Part shown: piece by piece, positions 51,658 through 60,086 of the stretch | Layout of the letters: the number at the start of each line of letters is the position of its first letter | Numbering within the stretch: position 1 is the stretch's first letter | Assembly (NCBI RefSeq): GCF_007559435.1 | Contig: NZ_VMBP01000001.1 | Location: 1,179,406 to 1,243,405 of the forward strand | Origin: Ancylobacter moscoviensis | GTDB lineage: Bacteria; Pseudomonadota; Alphaproteobacteria; Rhizobiales; Xanthobacteraceae | Length of the DNA: 64,000 nt | Direction of reading: 5' to 3' | Made by a program: the position numbers and the translations under genes | The notes under the pieces: model-generated | Database searches by the model: none | Seen by the model: the letters and a program-made list of their open reading frames with translations, nothing else | What the model was told of the DNA's origin: nothing

Positions 51658-51804
51658 ATGTGGGCCGGCGTCACGAAGGCCGGCTATACGGTGGCGCAGG
51701 AATTGCCGATCCTGCCCGTGGTCTTCGCCGTGCCCGCCATCCTCGTGGCGGTGCCGGCGTGGCAGGGCCGATCCGAGGCGCCGACCGGAGAGACTGACCG
51801 ATGA
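51658..51804 (+). pseudogene. Partial duplicate of the 88-aa membrane gene (48 codons)
   Basis: Beginning ATGTGGGCCGGCGTCACG, this segment encodes MWAGVTKAGYTVAQELPI then a single helix, corresponding to residues 50 onward of the small membrane protein encoded before ltrA. The first 30 bases differ at one position only from the intact gene; beyond that similarity drops. It lacks the first half of the gene. Its stop overlaps the Kef start (ATGA), so if translated it would couple to the antiporter. It may therefore be a remnant kept as a leader peptide, or a short functional protein; I favour remnant. Confidence 0.6.
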
Positions 51805-53618
51805 CGATCGAAGCCGCATCCCAAGCCGCGTCTCACGCCGCCGAGGCCGCCTCCCATGGCGGCTTCAATCTCGTTCCCATCGTCGTGCTGCTCGGCGCGG
51901 CGGTCATCGCGGTGCCGCTGTTCAAGCGGCTGGGCCTCGGCTCGGTGCTCGGCTATCTCGCCGCGGGCCTCGCCATCGGTCCGTTCGGCCTCGGCCTGTT
52001 CTCCGATCCGCAATCGATCCTGCATGTCGCCGAGCTCGGCGTGGTGATGTTCCTGTTCATCATCGGACTGGAGATGCAGCCCTCGCGGCTCTGGTCGATG
52101 CGCGGTGAGATCTTCGGCCTCGGGCTGCTGCAGGTCGCGGTCTGCATCGGGCTGCTGACCTGCGTCGGGCAGGCGCTCGGCTATCCCGTGCCGCAGAGCT
52201 TCGTCGCCGGCACCGGCTTCGTGCTGACCTCGACCGCCATCGTCATGCAGATGCTGGAGGAGCGCCGCGCGCTCGGCCTGCCCAAGGGCCGGCGCATCGT
52301 CGCGATCCTGCTGCTGGAAGACCTCGCCATCGTTCCCCTGCTGGCCCTCGTCGCCTTCCTCGCGCCCGGCGGCGAGGACGCGACGCTTGCCGACCGGCTG
52401 ACCGGCGTCGCCATCGGGCTGGCCTCGATCACCGGCCTGGTCCTCGCCGGCCGCTATCTGCTCGATCCGCTGTTCCGCCTGCTCGGCAAGGCCAAGGCGC
52501 GCGAGGTGATGACGGCGGCGGCGCTGTTCGTCGTGCTCGGCGCGGCGCTCGCCATGCAGCTCGGCGGGCTGTCCATGGCGATGGGCGCCTTCCTCGCCGG
52601 CGTCCTGCTGTCGGAATCCACCTTCCGCCACCAGCTCGAGGCCGACGTCGAGCCGTTCCGCGGCATCCTGCTCGGCCTGTTCTTCCTCGGCGTCGGCATG
52701 TCGCTGGACCTCTCGGTGATCGCCGCCAACTGGCGGCTGATCGCGCTGGCCGTCGTCGCCTACATGGTGCTGAAGATGCTCGGCATCTACGCGGTCGCCC
52801 GCCTGTTCCGGGCCTCGTCGCGCGAGGCGGTGGAGCGCGCGGTGCTGATGGCGCAGGGCGGCGAGTTCGCCTTCGTCCTCTACGCCGCCGCCACCGCGGT
52901 CGGCATCATCGACGCCGAGGCGAACGCCATCCTGACCGCCACCATCATCGTCTCCATGGCGCTCACCCCGCTCATGATCATCCTGCATGACCGGCTGATG
53001 CCCAGGCCCGCGCCGTCCATGGAAGGCGTCGAGGCGGCGGAGAACCTCTCCGCCAGCATCCTGCTGATCGGCTTCGGCCGCTTCGGCCAGATCGTCAGCC
53101 AGCCGCTGCTGGGCAACAGCTGCTCGATCTCCATCATCGAGACCGACACGGACGCCATCCGCAACGCGCAGGATTTCGGCTTCAAGGTCTATTACGGCGA
53201 CGGCGCGCGCCTCGACATTCTCCACGCGGCCGGCGCGGGGGAGGCGCGTCTCGTCGTCATCGCCGTCAACGATCGCGAGGCGAGCCTGAAGATCGCCGAG
53301 CTCATCAAGGCGGAGTTCCCGCTGGTGCCGGTGCTCGCGCGCTCCTTCGACCGCGAGCACGCGATCGAGCTCATCAATGCCGGCGTCGAGTGGCAGATCC
53401 GCGAAACCTTCGAATCCGCGCTGGCCCTCGGGGAGAAGGCGCTGGAACTCCTCAACGTCGACGAGGAGGAGCGCGAGCGCGTGGTCGAGGACATCCGCCG
53501 GCGCGACAGCGACCGGCTCGCCATCGAGATCACCGACGGCATCTATGCCGGCCGCGAGCTGATCCACGGCAACGCGCCGGTCAAGGGAACGCCGGCGGGG
53601 CCCGGAGCCGCGTCATGA
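51801..53618 (+). CDS. Kef-type monovalent cation:proton antiporter
   Basis: The 605-residue CPA2 antiporter has 12-13 helices (GVVMFLFIIGLEM, VLTSTAIVMQMLEE, LLLEDLAIVPLLALVAFL), then a C-terminal TrkA-N/RCK domain starting SILLIGFGRFGQIVSQPLL with VVIAVNDREASL. Most similar in layout to KefB/KefC (potassium efflux, electrophile stress), though the glutathione-site residues cannot be confirmed by eye. A 20-residue Ala/His-rich leader precedes the first helix. Start and stop both overlap neighbours by ATGA, coupling it to the remnant upstream and DUF924 downstream. Confidence 0.93.
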   Translation: MTIEAASQAASHAAEAASHGGFNLVPIVVLLGAAVIAVPLFKRLGLGSVLGYLAAGLAIGPFGLGLFSDPQSILHVAELGVVMFLFIIGLEMQPSRLWSMRGEIFGLGLLQVAVCIGLLTCVGQALGYPVPQSFVAGTGFVLTSTAIVMQMLEERRALGLPKGRRIVAILLLEDLAIVPLLALVAFLAPGGEDATLADRLTGVAIGLASITGLVLAGRYLLDPLFRLLGKAKAREVMTAAALFVVLGAALAMQLGGLSMAMGAFLAGVLLSESTFRHQLEADVEPFRGILLGLFFLGVGMSLDLSVIAANWRLIALAVVAYMVLKMLGIYAVARLFRASSREAVERAVLMAQGGEFAFVLYAAATAVGIIDAEANAILTATIIVSMALTPLMIILHDRLMPRPAPSMEGVEAAENLSASILLIGFGRFGQIVSQPLLGNSCSISIIETDTDAIRNAQDFGFKVYYGDGARLDILHAAGAGEARLVVIAVNDREASLKIAELIKAEFPLVPVLARSFDREHAIELINAGVEWQIRETFESALALGEKALELLNVDEEERERVVEDIRRRDSDRLAIEITDGIYAGRELIHGNAPVKGTPAGPGAAS

Positions 53619-54190
53619 TCGCCCGCCGCCGCATCGAGGTCCGGGCCTCCGATGACGGGGTTTCCGCCGTCATCGGCTTCTGGAGCGAGGCCGGCACGCG
53701 CGGCCAGTGGTTCGACCAGGACCCCGCCTTCGACGCCGCGTTCCGCCAGCGCTTCCTCGACCTGCACATGGAGGTCGCGGCGCGGCGGCACGACGGCTGG
53801 GCGGAGACCGCCGAGGGCGCGCTCGCGCTGCTGGTCCTCACCGACCAGTTCCCCCGCAATGCCTTCCGCGGCACGGCGCATATGTACGCGACCGATCCGC
53901 TGGCGCGCCTCCATGCGCGGCAGGCGGTGGAGGCGGGACACATGGAGCGCGTGGAGCCGGCGCTGCGGCTGTTCTTCTGCCTGCCCTTCGCCCATTCGGA
54001 GGATATCGCCGACCAGGACATCTCGGTCGCGCTGAACGCGCGGCTCGGCCCGACCTGGCTCGAACACGCCGAAGGCCACCGCGACATCATCCGCCGCTTC
54101 GGGCGCTTCCCCCACCGCAACCCGATGCTGGGGCGCGCCACGACGCCCGAGGAGAAGCGTTTCCTCGAGACCGGCGGCTTCCGGGGCTAG
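53615..54190 (+). CDS. DUF924 family protein
   Basis: The 191-residue protein has the DUF924 pattern: VIGFWSEAGTRGQWFDQDP at the start, ALLVLTDQFPRNAFRGTAHM in the middle, FFCLPFAHSEDIADQD and FGRFPHRNPMLGR near the end. These are helical TPR-like cytoplasmic proteins of unknown function. The ATG overlaps the Kef stop by ATGA, suggesting joint expression with the antiporter. Confidence 0.93.
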   Translation: MIARRRIEVRASDDGVSAVIGFWSEAGTRGQWFDQDPAFDAAFRQRFLDLHMEVAARRHDGWAETAEGALALLVLTDQFPRNAFRGTAHMYATDPLARLHARQAVEAGHMERVEPALRLFFCLPFAHSEDIADQDISVALNARLGPTWLEHAEGHRDIIRRFGRFPHRNPMLGRATTPEEKRFLETGGFRG

Positions 54191-54285
54191 CGCCCCCTCA
54201 TCCTCGCGCCGCGCCGCCGGCGCGTCATCCTTCCCCCGTTCCCACTTCCCGCGCTTCCCGCGGCTGAAACTGGAAAAGGCAGCCC

Positions 54286-55041
54286 ATGTCGGCATCGGAC
54301 CTGAAAGTCGAAACCCGGATCGGTGTGAAGCGCAAGCCGCGTCGCATCCTGTCCATCGTTTCCAACACGACCCAGCTCAAGGGTTTCCCCGTCGGCTTCT
54401 TCGCCGAGGAGATGACGCGCGCCTTCCTCGCCTTCATCGAGGCGGGGCACCGGGTGGACCTCGCTTCGCCCAAAGGCGGGGAGGTGATGTTCGACACCCA
54501 CAGCGACCCGCGGACCCCCGGCGGCGCCTATGCGGACGATCTGATCAGCCTCGGCTTCGCGCACCACGCGACGTTCGGTCCGATGCTCAGGAATACCCTG
54601 CCCATCAGCGCGGTGACGGTGGACGACTACGACGCGGTCTGGGTCGCGGGCGGCGGCGGCCCGCTTCTGACGTTCAAGGACGACGAGGCATTGCACGCGC
54701 TGATCGCGTCCTTCTACGAGAAGGGAAAGGTCGTCGCGCTGATCTGCCATGGCTCCGGGCTTCTGCTGTGGACCCGCCTGTCCAACGGCAAGCTGCTGGC
54801 CGAGGGCAAGAAGTGGACGGGCTTCACCGATGCCGAGGAAGAGGAGGTCAACACCGCCTTCGGCATGAAGCTGAACGAGTACACCATCGAAAGCGAGGCT
54901 GCCGGCATCGAGGGCACCACCTTCCTCTGCCGGGAGGCGAACGCGCCTTTCGCCATCCGTGACGGCCGCCTGATCACCGGCCAGCAGCAGTACAGCAGCG
55001 CGATCACCGCGGAACTGGTGCTGGAAGCTCTCGACGAGTAG
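54286..55041 (+). CDS. DJ-1/PfpI family protein (Hsp31-like)
   Basis: A 251-residue class-I glutamine-amidotransferase-like protein. The nucleophile is C154 in ALICHGSG, and the glutamate of GFFAEEMTRAF (about E41) is the partner that polarises it. Members act as glyoxalase III, deglycase or chaperone; here the length and ASPKGG motif resemble Hsp31/HchA-like and YraA relatives. No signal peptide. A 95-base spacer separates it from DUF924, and GAAAAGGCAGCCC is a weak ribosome site. The role is probably carbonyl stress, fitting the neighbouring Kef system. Confidence 0.9.
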   Translation: MSASDLKVETRIGVKRKPRRILSIVSNTTQLKGFPVGFFAEEMTRAFLAFIEAGHRVDLASPKGGEVMFDTHSDPRTPGGAYADDLISLGFAHHATFGPMLRNTLPISAVTVDDYDAVWVAGGGGPLLTFKDDEALHALIASFYEKGKVVALICHGSGLLLWTRLSNGKLLAEGKKWTGFTDAEEEEVNTAFGMKLNEYTIESEAAGIEGTTFLCREANAPFAIRDGRLITGQQQYSSAITAELVLEALDE

Positions 55042-55161
55042 CGGGCGCGCCGGCCGCGTGCCATATCGCCGGCGGTGGCCTGTCGCTCAGGCCGCTTTCC
55101 CGTCTTTCGGCGTTGTCCGATACTGACGGGGGACGATCGGTGGCGCGTCGCGGGTAAGGTC

Positions 55162-56406
55162 ATGGATATCGATCTGGCGTTCCGACTGGTGCTGGCGCTC
55201 GCCATCGGCGTCGTCGTCGGCGTCGAGCGCGGCTGGCGCGAGCGGACCGCCGCGCCGGGCAGCCGCACGGCGGGCGTGCGCACCTATGCGCTTGCCGGCC
55301 TGCTCGGGGGCGTTTTCGCGGCGCTGGCGCTCGCCTTGCAGACGCCGCTGCTGGTCGGCGTCGGCTTCGTCGGCTTCATCGTCGTCTTCGCCTGGTTCAA
55401 GCGTGCCGAGGCCCGCGAGGACGAGGACTACAGCGTCACCGGCACGGTCGCCGCCATGCTGGTGTTCGCCCTCGGCGCGCTGGCGGTGGCGGGGGACCGG
55501 CAGCTGGCCGGCGCGGGCGGCATTGTGGTCGCCGTCGTTCTGGCCAGCCGCGACTACGCCCACAAGCTCCTTGAGCGCATCACCTGGGTCGAGCTGCGCT
55601 CGGCGCTGCTGCTGCTGGGCATGAGCGGGGTGGTGCTGCCGCTGCTGCCGGACGAGGCCATGGGGCCCTATGACAGCATCAATCCGCGCAGCATCTGGCT
55701 GTTCAGCGTCTTCGTCGCCACCCTGTCCTATGCCGGCTATGTCGCCATGCGCCTGCTGGGGCCGGCGCGCGGCCTGCTCGTCACCGGCGTGACCGGTGGC
55801 CTCGTCTCCTCGACCGCCATCACCACCGCCTTCGCCCGCCGCGCCGCGCAGGGCGAGCCGGATGCGGCGCTGGCCGCCGGCGCCGCTGCCGCCGGTGCGA
55901 CCTCGCTGCTGCGGGTTCTCGTGGTGGTCCTGGCCGTCAAGCCGGCGCTCGGCGTCGCGGTTGCGGCGCCGATCGTCGCCGCCGCCGCCGTCTTTCTGGT
56001 GACGGCCTGGCTGATGGCACGCCGCTTCGAGCAGTCGGCGGGCGAGACCGTTCTGGGCAATCCCTTCGAACTCGTCCCCGTCGTCGGCTTCGCGCTGCTG
56101 CTGATGCTGGTCGGCCTGCTGGCCGGCTGGATGACCGCGCGCTTCGGCAGCGCCGGCCTGTCCTGGCTGGCGCTGATCTCCGGTCTGGTCGATGTCGATG
56201 CGGTGGTGCTGTCCAGCGCCCGGCTGGCCGGAGAGGGCGTCGAGATGGCGGCCGCCGCCCGGGCGGTGCTGCTGGCGCTGCTGTCCAACGCGCTGGCCCG
56301 CGCGGCCTATGCCGTCGGTCTCGGCAGCCGGGGATACGCGACGCGGCTGGGGGGCGTGACGCTGGGAGCCTGCGCGGCCGGCGCGGCGGCGATGGTCTTC
56401 GTCTGA
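55162..56406 (+). CDS. MgtC/SapB N-terminal plus DUF4010 membrane protein
   Basis: The 414-residue protein has two membrane modules. Residues 1 to about 135 match MgtC/SapB (LVLALAIGVVVGVERGWRER, RTYALAGLLGG, VTGTVAAMLVFALG). Residues from about 175 match DUF4010 (SINPRSIWLFSVFVATLSYAGYVAMRLLG, GLVSSTAITTAFARRA and SWLALISGLVDVDAVVLSSA). About 12 helices are expected. The ATG of MDIDLAF was chosen as the conserved part starts there. The function is unknown; MgtC relatives modulate magnesium or ATP-synthase status. Confidence 0.9.
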   Translation: MDIDLAFRLVLALAIGVVVGVERGWRERTAAPGSRTAGVRTYALAGLLGGVFAALALALQTPLLVGVGFVGFIVVFAWFKRAEAREDEDYSVTGTVAAMLVFALGALAVAGDRQLAGAGGIVVAVVLASRDYAHKLLERITWVELRSALLLLGMSGVVLPLLPDEAMGPYDSINPRSIWLFSVFVATLSYAGYVAMRLLGPARGLLVTGVTGGLVSSTAITTAFARRAAQGEPDAALAAGAAAAGATSLLRVLVVVLAVKPALGVAVAAPIVAAAAVFLVTAWLMARRFEQSAGETVLGNPFELVPVVGFALLLMLVGLLAGWMTARFGSAGLSWLALISGLVDVDAVVLSSARLAGEGVEMAAAARAVLLALLSNALARAAYAVGLGSRGYATRLGGVTLGACAAGAAAMVFV

Positions 56407-56430
56407 GCCGCGCCGCCGCGCTTTTCCGTC

Positions 56431-57942
56431 CTACGCAATCACCGGTTCCCGCTTGCGGCCGATGGATCGTCCCGCCTCCGGCGGAACGTCCAGCCGGGCA
56501 TGCGCATCCACGATCGGCCGCAGCCGTGCGAGCACGGTGCCCGGCGCCGGCGCGGCGCGGCCGGCCTTCGTGTCCACATGCAGCAGCATCTGCTCGGCGG
56601 TCGCCACTTCGCGCGCCGGGGCGCCGGCGAAGAGCCGGTGGAACACATGGATGCGCTTCTCGTCGGCGGCGACGATCTGGCAGGTCGAGCGCAGTTCCTC
56701 GCCGAGCTTGGCTTCGTCGAGGTGCCGGATATGCGTTTCCACCGTGTAGTAGCTGTGCCCGGCCTCGACATAGGCGAGGTCGACGCCGATGAGCCGCAGC
56801 AGCGCATCCGTGGTGTCGCCGAACACCTGGAGATAACGGTGCTCGGTCATGTGCCCGTTATAGTCGATCCAGGCCGGCGACACGCGCGTCTCGACCAGCG
56901 CGAGCGGCGCGGAGAGGTCGGGGGTCTCCGGGGGAGACGCCTGCGCCAGCAGCCGCTGCTCGAAGTCGGCGAGCAGCTTGCCCGCTCCCCAGCCTTCGCC
57001 GCCGCGCCCGGCCTTCAGCGCCTGCACGATGCCGACGAGGTTCTCGTCGCGGATGCGCTCCAACTCGCGGATGGAGAGCCCCGCCGCCTGCGCGTCCGAC
57101 TGCGCGCCGATCTTCTCCACCAGCGCATCGTCGAGGTCGACCACGTCGGTCAGCTTGGTCCACGGCCATTTGAGGCACGGTCCGAACTGGGCGAGGAAAT
57201 GGCGCATGCCGGCCTCGCCGCCGGCGATGCGGTAGGTCTGGAACAGGCCCATCTGCGCCCAACGCAGGCCGAAGGAATAGCGGATCACGTCGTCGAGCGT
57301 CTCGACGTCGCAGATGTCGTCCTTGATCAGCCACAGCGCCTCGCGCCACAGCGCCTCCAGCAGCCGGTCGCCGACGAAGGCCTCGATCTCGCGGGCGATG
57401 ACGACGCCCTTCATGCCGATGGCATCGAGCACCGCTTTCGCCCGCTCGATGGTGGCGGGCGCCGTCGCCGTGCCGCCGACGATCTCGACCAGCGGCAGCA
57501 GGTAGACCGGGTTGTAGGGATGGGCGACGAACAGCCGCTCGGGATGGGTCAGTTCCGCCTGGAGATCGGACGGCAGCAGTCCCGAGGTGGAGGAGCCGAT
57601 CAGCGCGTCGGCCGGCGCGGCGGCATCGATCTCGCCGAGCACGCGGCGCTTGAGGTCGAGCCGCTCGGGCACGCTCTCCTGTATCCACTCGGCATCCGTC
57701 ACCGCCTCGCGGAGGCTGGCGCAGAAGGTGAGCCGGCCGCGCGGCAGCAGCGGGGCGTTGGTCAGCAGCCCGTAGGCGCGCTCGGCATTTGCAAGCACTT
57801 CGCCGACGATGCGCTGCGCTTCCGGGTGCGGGTCGAACACCTTCACGTCGATGCCGGCGAGCAGGAAGCGGGCGATCCAGCCGCCGCCGATGACGCCGCC
57901 GCCGATGCAGGCGGCGCGGGAGAGGGGGGCAAGGCTCGTCAT
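56431..57942 (-). CDS. Fused L-carnitine dehydrogenase / betainyl-CoA thioesterase
   Basis: The 503-residue protein has two enzymes. Residues 1 to about 320 are a 3-hydroxyacyl-CoA-dehydrogenase-like carnitine dehydrogenase (CIGGGVIGGGWIARFLLAG for NAD, LFVAHPYNPVYLLPLVEIV with the catalytic His, FGLRWAQMGLFQTYRIAGG). Residues from about 345 are a hotdog thioesterase (VSPAWIDYNGHMTEHRYLQV). Together they oxidise L-carnitine to 3-dehydrocarnitine and hydrolyse betainyl-CoA after the cleavage step by the next enzyme. Such fusions are known in rhizobia. It lies 12 bases after the BKACE gene in the same operon. Confidence 0.92.
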   Translation of the reverse strand: MTSLAPLSRAACIGGGVIGGGWIARFLLAGIDVKVFDPHPEAQRIVGEVLANAERAYGLLTNAPLLPRGRLTFCASLREAVTDAEWIQESVPERLDLKRRVLGEIDAAAPADALIGSSTSGLLPSDLQAELTHPERLFVAHPYNPVYLLPLVEIVGGTATAPATIERAKAVLDAIGMKGVVIAREIEAFVGDRLLEALWREALWLIKDDICDVETLDDVIRYSFGLRWAQMGLFQTYRIAGGEAGMRHFLAQFGPCLKWPWTKLTDVVDLDDALVEKIGAQSDAQAAGLSIRELERIRDENLVGIVQALKAGRGGEGWGAGKLLADFEQRLLAQASPPETPDLSAPLALVETRVSPAWIDYNGHMTEHRYLQVFGDTTDALLRLIGVDLAYVEAGHSYYTVETHIRHLDEAKLGEELRSTCQIVAADEKRIHVFHRLFAGAPAREVATAEQMLLHVDTKAGRAAPAPGTVLARLRPIVDAHARLDVPPEAGRSIGRKREPVIA

Positions 57943-57954
57943 GGGTCCGGCTCC

Positions 57955-58857
57955 TCAGCGCTTCACCAGCTTCAGCTTCTCGCGGACCTCGGCCGGGCCG
58001 ATGATGCGCGCGCCCATATTCGTCACCACGGTCGCCGCCTTCTCGACAAGCTGCGCGTTGGTCGCGAGCTGGCCCTTGCCGGCATAGAGGTTGTCCTCCA
58101 GCCCGACGCGCACATTGCCGCCGGCCAGCACCGCCGCCGCGGGATAGGCCAGCGCGTTGCGGCCGATGGAGAAGGCGGAGAAGGTCCAGCCCGCCGGCAC
58201 GTTGTTCACCATCGCCAGATACGTATTCAGGTCGTCCGGCGCGCCCCACGGAATGCCCATGCAGAGCTGGATCAGCACCGGATCCTCGATCAGCCCTTCC
58301 TCGGCCAGCTGCCTGGCGAACCAGAGGTGCCCGGTGTCGAACGCCTCGATCTCCGGCCGCACCCCCAGCGCCGTCATTTGCCGCGCCATCTCGCGCAGCA
58401 TGGAGGGGGTGTTGGTCATGACATAGTCGCCGAGGCTGAAGTTCATCGTGCCGCAGTCGAGCGTGCAGATCTCCGGCAGGCAGGCGGCGACATGGGCGAC
58501 GCGTTCGGTGGCGCCGGCCATGTCGGTGCCGGCCGCGTTGACCGGGAAGGGCGCCTCGACGCTGCCGAAGACGAGGTCGCCGCCCATCCCGGCGGTGAGG
58601 TTCAGCACCACGTCGATCTCGGCGGCGCGGATGCGGTCGGTCACCTCGCGGTAGAGATCGAGCCGGCGCGAGGCGGCGCCGGTCTCGGGATCGCGCACAT
58701 GGCAATGCACCACCGCGGCCCCCGCCTTCGCCGCGTCGATGGCGCTCTCGGCGATCTGCTTCGGCGTCACCGGCACGTGCGGCGAGCGTCCCGTCGTGTC
58801 GCCGGCGCCGGTCACGGCGCAGGTGATGAAGACATCGCGATTCATCGACAAGGGCAT
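57955..58857 (-). CDS. 3-dehydrocarnitine cleavage enzyme (BKACE/DUF849 family)
   Basis: A 300-residue zinc-dependent beta-keto acid cleavage enzyme, which condenses 3-dehydrocarnitine with acetyl-CoA to give betainyl-CoA and acetoacetate. Motifs are FITCAVTGAG, the zinc-ligand AAVVHCHVRDPETG, TLDCGTMNFS and GGNVRVGLEDNLY. The second gene of the operon encodes the partner dehydrogenase-thioesterase. Two start candidates exist (MPLSMNRDV and MNRDV); the first is given but the second follows a closer family match. Confidence 0.93.
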   Translation of the reverse strand: MPLSMNRDVFITCAVTGAGDTTGRSPHVPVTPKQIAESAIDAAKAGAAVVHCHVRDPETGAASRRLDLYREVTDRIRAAEIDVVLNLTAGMGGDLVFGSVEAPFPVNAAGTDMAGATERVAHVAACLPEICTLDCGTMNFSLGDYVMTNTPSMLREMARQMTALGVRPEIEAFDTGHLWFARQLAEEGLIEDPVLIQLCMGIPWGAPDDLNTYLAMVNNVPAGWTFSAFSIGRNALAYPAAAVLAGGNVRVGLEDNLYAGKGQLATNAQLVEKAATVVTNMGARIIGPAEVREKLKLVKR

Positions 58858-58907
58858 GGAGGCCTCCTAGCTGGACGGCAGGAGCTTGACGTGAACGCGC
58901 GGTCGTG

Positions 58908-58923
58908 ACGCAACTATTTGCGT
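58908..58923. promoter_or_regulatory. Palindrome ACGCAA-CTAT-TTGCGT, probable CdhR-type operator
   Basis: A perfect 6-bp inverted repeat with 4-base spacer sits in the middle of the 102-bp divergent spacer between carnitine catabolic genes and their regulator gene, the natural location for the regulator's binding site. Confidence 0.55.
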
Positions 58924-58959
58924 AACCCATTTCGCATTCTACGAAGCGATCGGTGCGCG

Positions 58960-59925
58960 ATGATCTTCGCCCATTCGGACGAGCCGCTGGACGTCACCCT
59001 GCTGCTGTTCTCCGGCCTGTCGCTGCTGTCGCTGGCGGCGACGCTCGATCCGCTGCGCGGTGCCAACCGGGTGCTCGGGCGCGCCGCCTATCGCTGGAAG
59101 CTCACTTCCATCGACGGGCAGATGCCGGTGGCGAGCTGCGGCCTGCCCATTCCGGTCGACGGCGCCTTCGACGCCGCCGCACCGCAGGACGCGCTGATCG
59201 TCATCGCCGCCTTCGACGCGCTGCGCCACGCGACGCCCGGCATCCTCAAGGCACTGCGGGCCGGCGCCAAGCGCTCGGCGGTCGTCGGCGGCATCGAGTC
59301 CGGGTCCTGGCTCATGGGCTTCGCCGGGCTGCTCGACGGGCGCCGCGCCACCACGCACTGGGAGGATCTGGAGGATTTCGCCGCCCGCTTCCCGCATGCG
59401 GACGTGCAGCCGGACCGCTTCGTGGTCGACGAGCCGGTGTTCACCACCGGCGGGGCGACGCCGGCGCTCGACTGCATGCTGTCGCTGATCCGCTCGCGCA
59501 ACGGCTATTCCGCCGCGCTCGACGTCGCCAGCCTCTATATCTACGAGGAGGTCCGCACCGGCTCGGACGTGCAGCCCATCGTCTCGCTCGGGCGCATCCG
59601 CCAGCATGAGCCGCGCGTCGCCGAGGCGATCCGCATCATGGAGACGCATATCGACCAGCCGCTGACGATCGCCGCGATCGCGCGCCGGGTGGGCGTGTCG
59701 ACGCGCGGGCTGGAGACGCTGTTCCTGCGCACGGTCGACGTGTCGCCCGGCGCCTATTACGTCGCGCTGCGGCTCAACGCGGCGCGGCGTCTGGTGCTGG
59801 ACACCAATCTGCCCATCGCCGACATCGCCGAGCGAACGGGCTTCTCCGCCATCGCCTCGCTGTCGCGGGCCTATCGGCGCCAGTTCGGCATGCCGCCCTC
59901 GGCGGCGCGCCGCGGGCGGAGGTGA
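58960..59925 (+). CDS. GlxA/CdhR-like AraC-family regulator (GATase1 domain)
   Basis: A 321-residue regulator with an N-terminal DJ-1/PfpI-like sensor domain (LDVTLLLFSGLSLLSLAATLDPL, VVGGIESGSWLMGFAGLLDG, with E/S in place of a catalytic Cys) and a C-terminal AraC helix-turn-helix pair (LTIAAIARRVGVSTRGLETLF; IADIAERTGFSAIASLSRAYR). This layout is that of CdhR and GbdR, activators of carnitine and glycine-betaine genes. Divergent from the carnitine operon, it probably activates it upon binding carnitine. The ATG of MIFAHSDEP was chosen. Confidence 0.9.
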   Translation: MIFAHSDEPLDVTLLLFSGLSLLSLAATLDPLRGANRVLGRAAYRWKLTSIDGQMPVASCGLPIPVDGAFDAAAPQDALIVIAAFDALRHATPGILKALRAGAKRSAVVGGIESGSWLMGFAGLLDGRRATTHWEDLEDFAARFPHADVQPDRFVVDEPVFTTGGATPALDCMLSLIRSRNGYSAALDVASLYIYEEVRTGSDVQPIVSLGRIRQHEPRVAEAIRIMETHIDQPLTIAAIARRVGVSTRGLETLFLRTVDVSPGAYYVALRLNAARRLVLDTNLPIADIAERTGFSAIASLSRAYRRQFGMPPSAARRGRR

Positions 59926-59970
59926 GAGTCCGGCTCTGATGGCCGTTGAGATCGGCGCTTCCCGTCCTTC

Positions 59971-60063
59971 CGTCATCCCCGGGCCTGTCCCGGGGATTCA
60001 CGACGTGCCGGGTGCCGGGCCATACCGAAGACGTGGATGGCCGGGCCAGGCCCGGCCATGACG
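59971..60063 (-). repeat. Double-hairpin palindromic repeat, copy 4 (inverted)
   Basis: This is the same element in opposite orientation: CGTCATCCCCGGGCCTGTCC at the left and GATGGCCGGGCCAGGCCCGG then CCATGACG at the right. It lies between the convergent regulator and binding-protein genes, where it could end transcripts from both sides. Confidence 0.85.
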
Positions 60064-60086
60064 AACTTCCAGGCCCGCAGTCCGCG

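Noticed and set aside
56500-58908. An 800-codon plus-strand open frame opposite the carnitine genes
   Set aside because: Antisense shadow rich in Arg, His and Gly with no ribosome site; the minus strand encodes complete enzymes.
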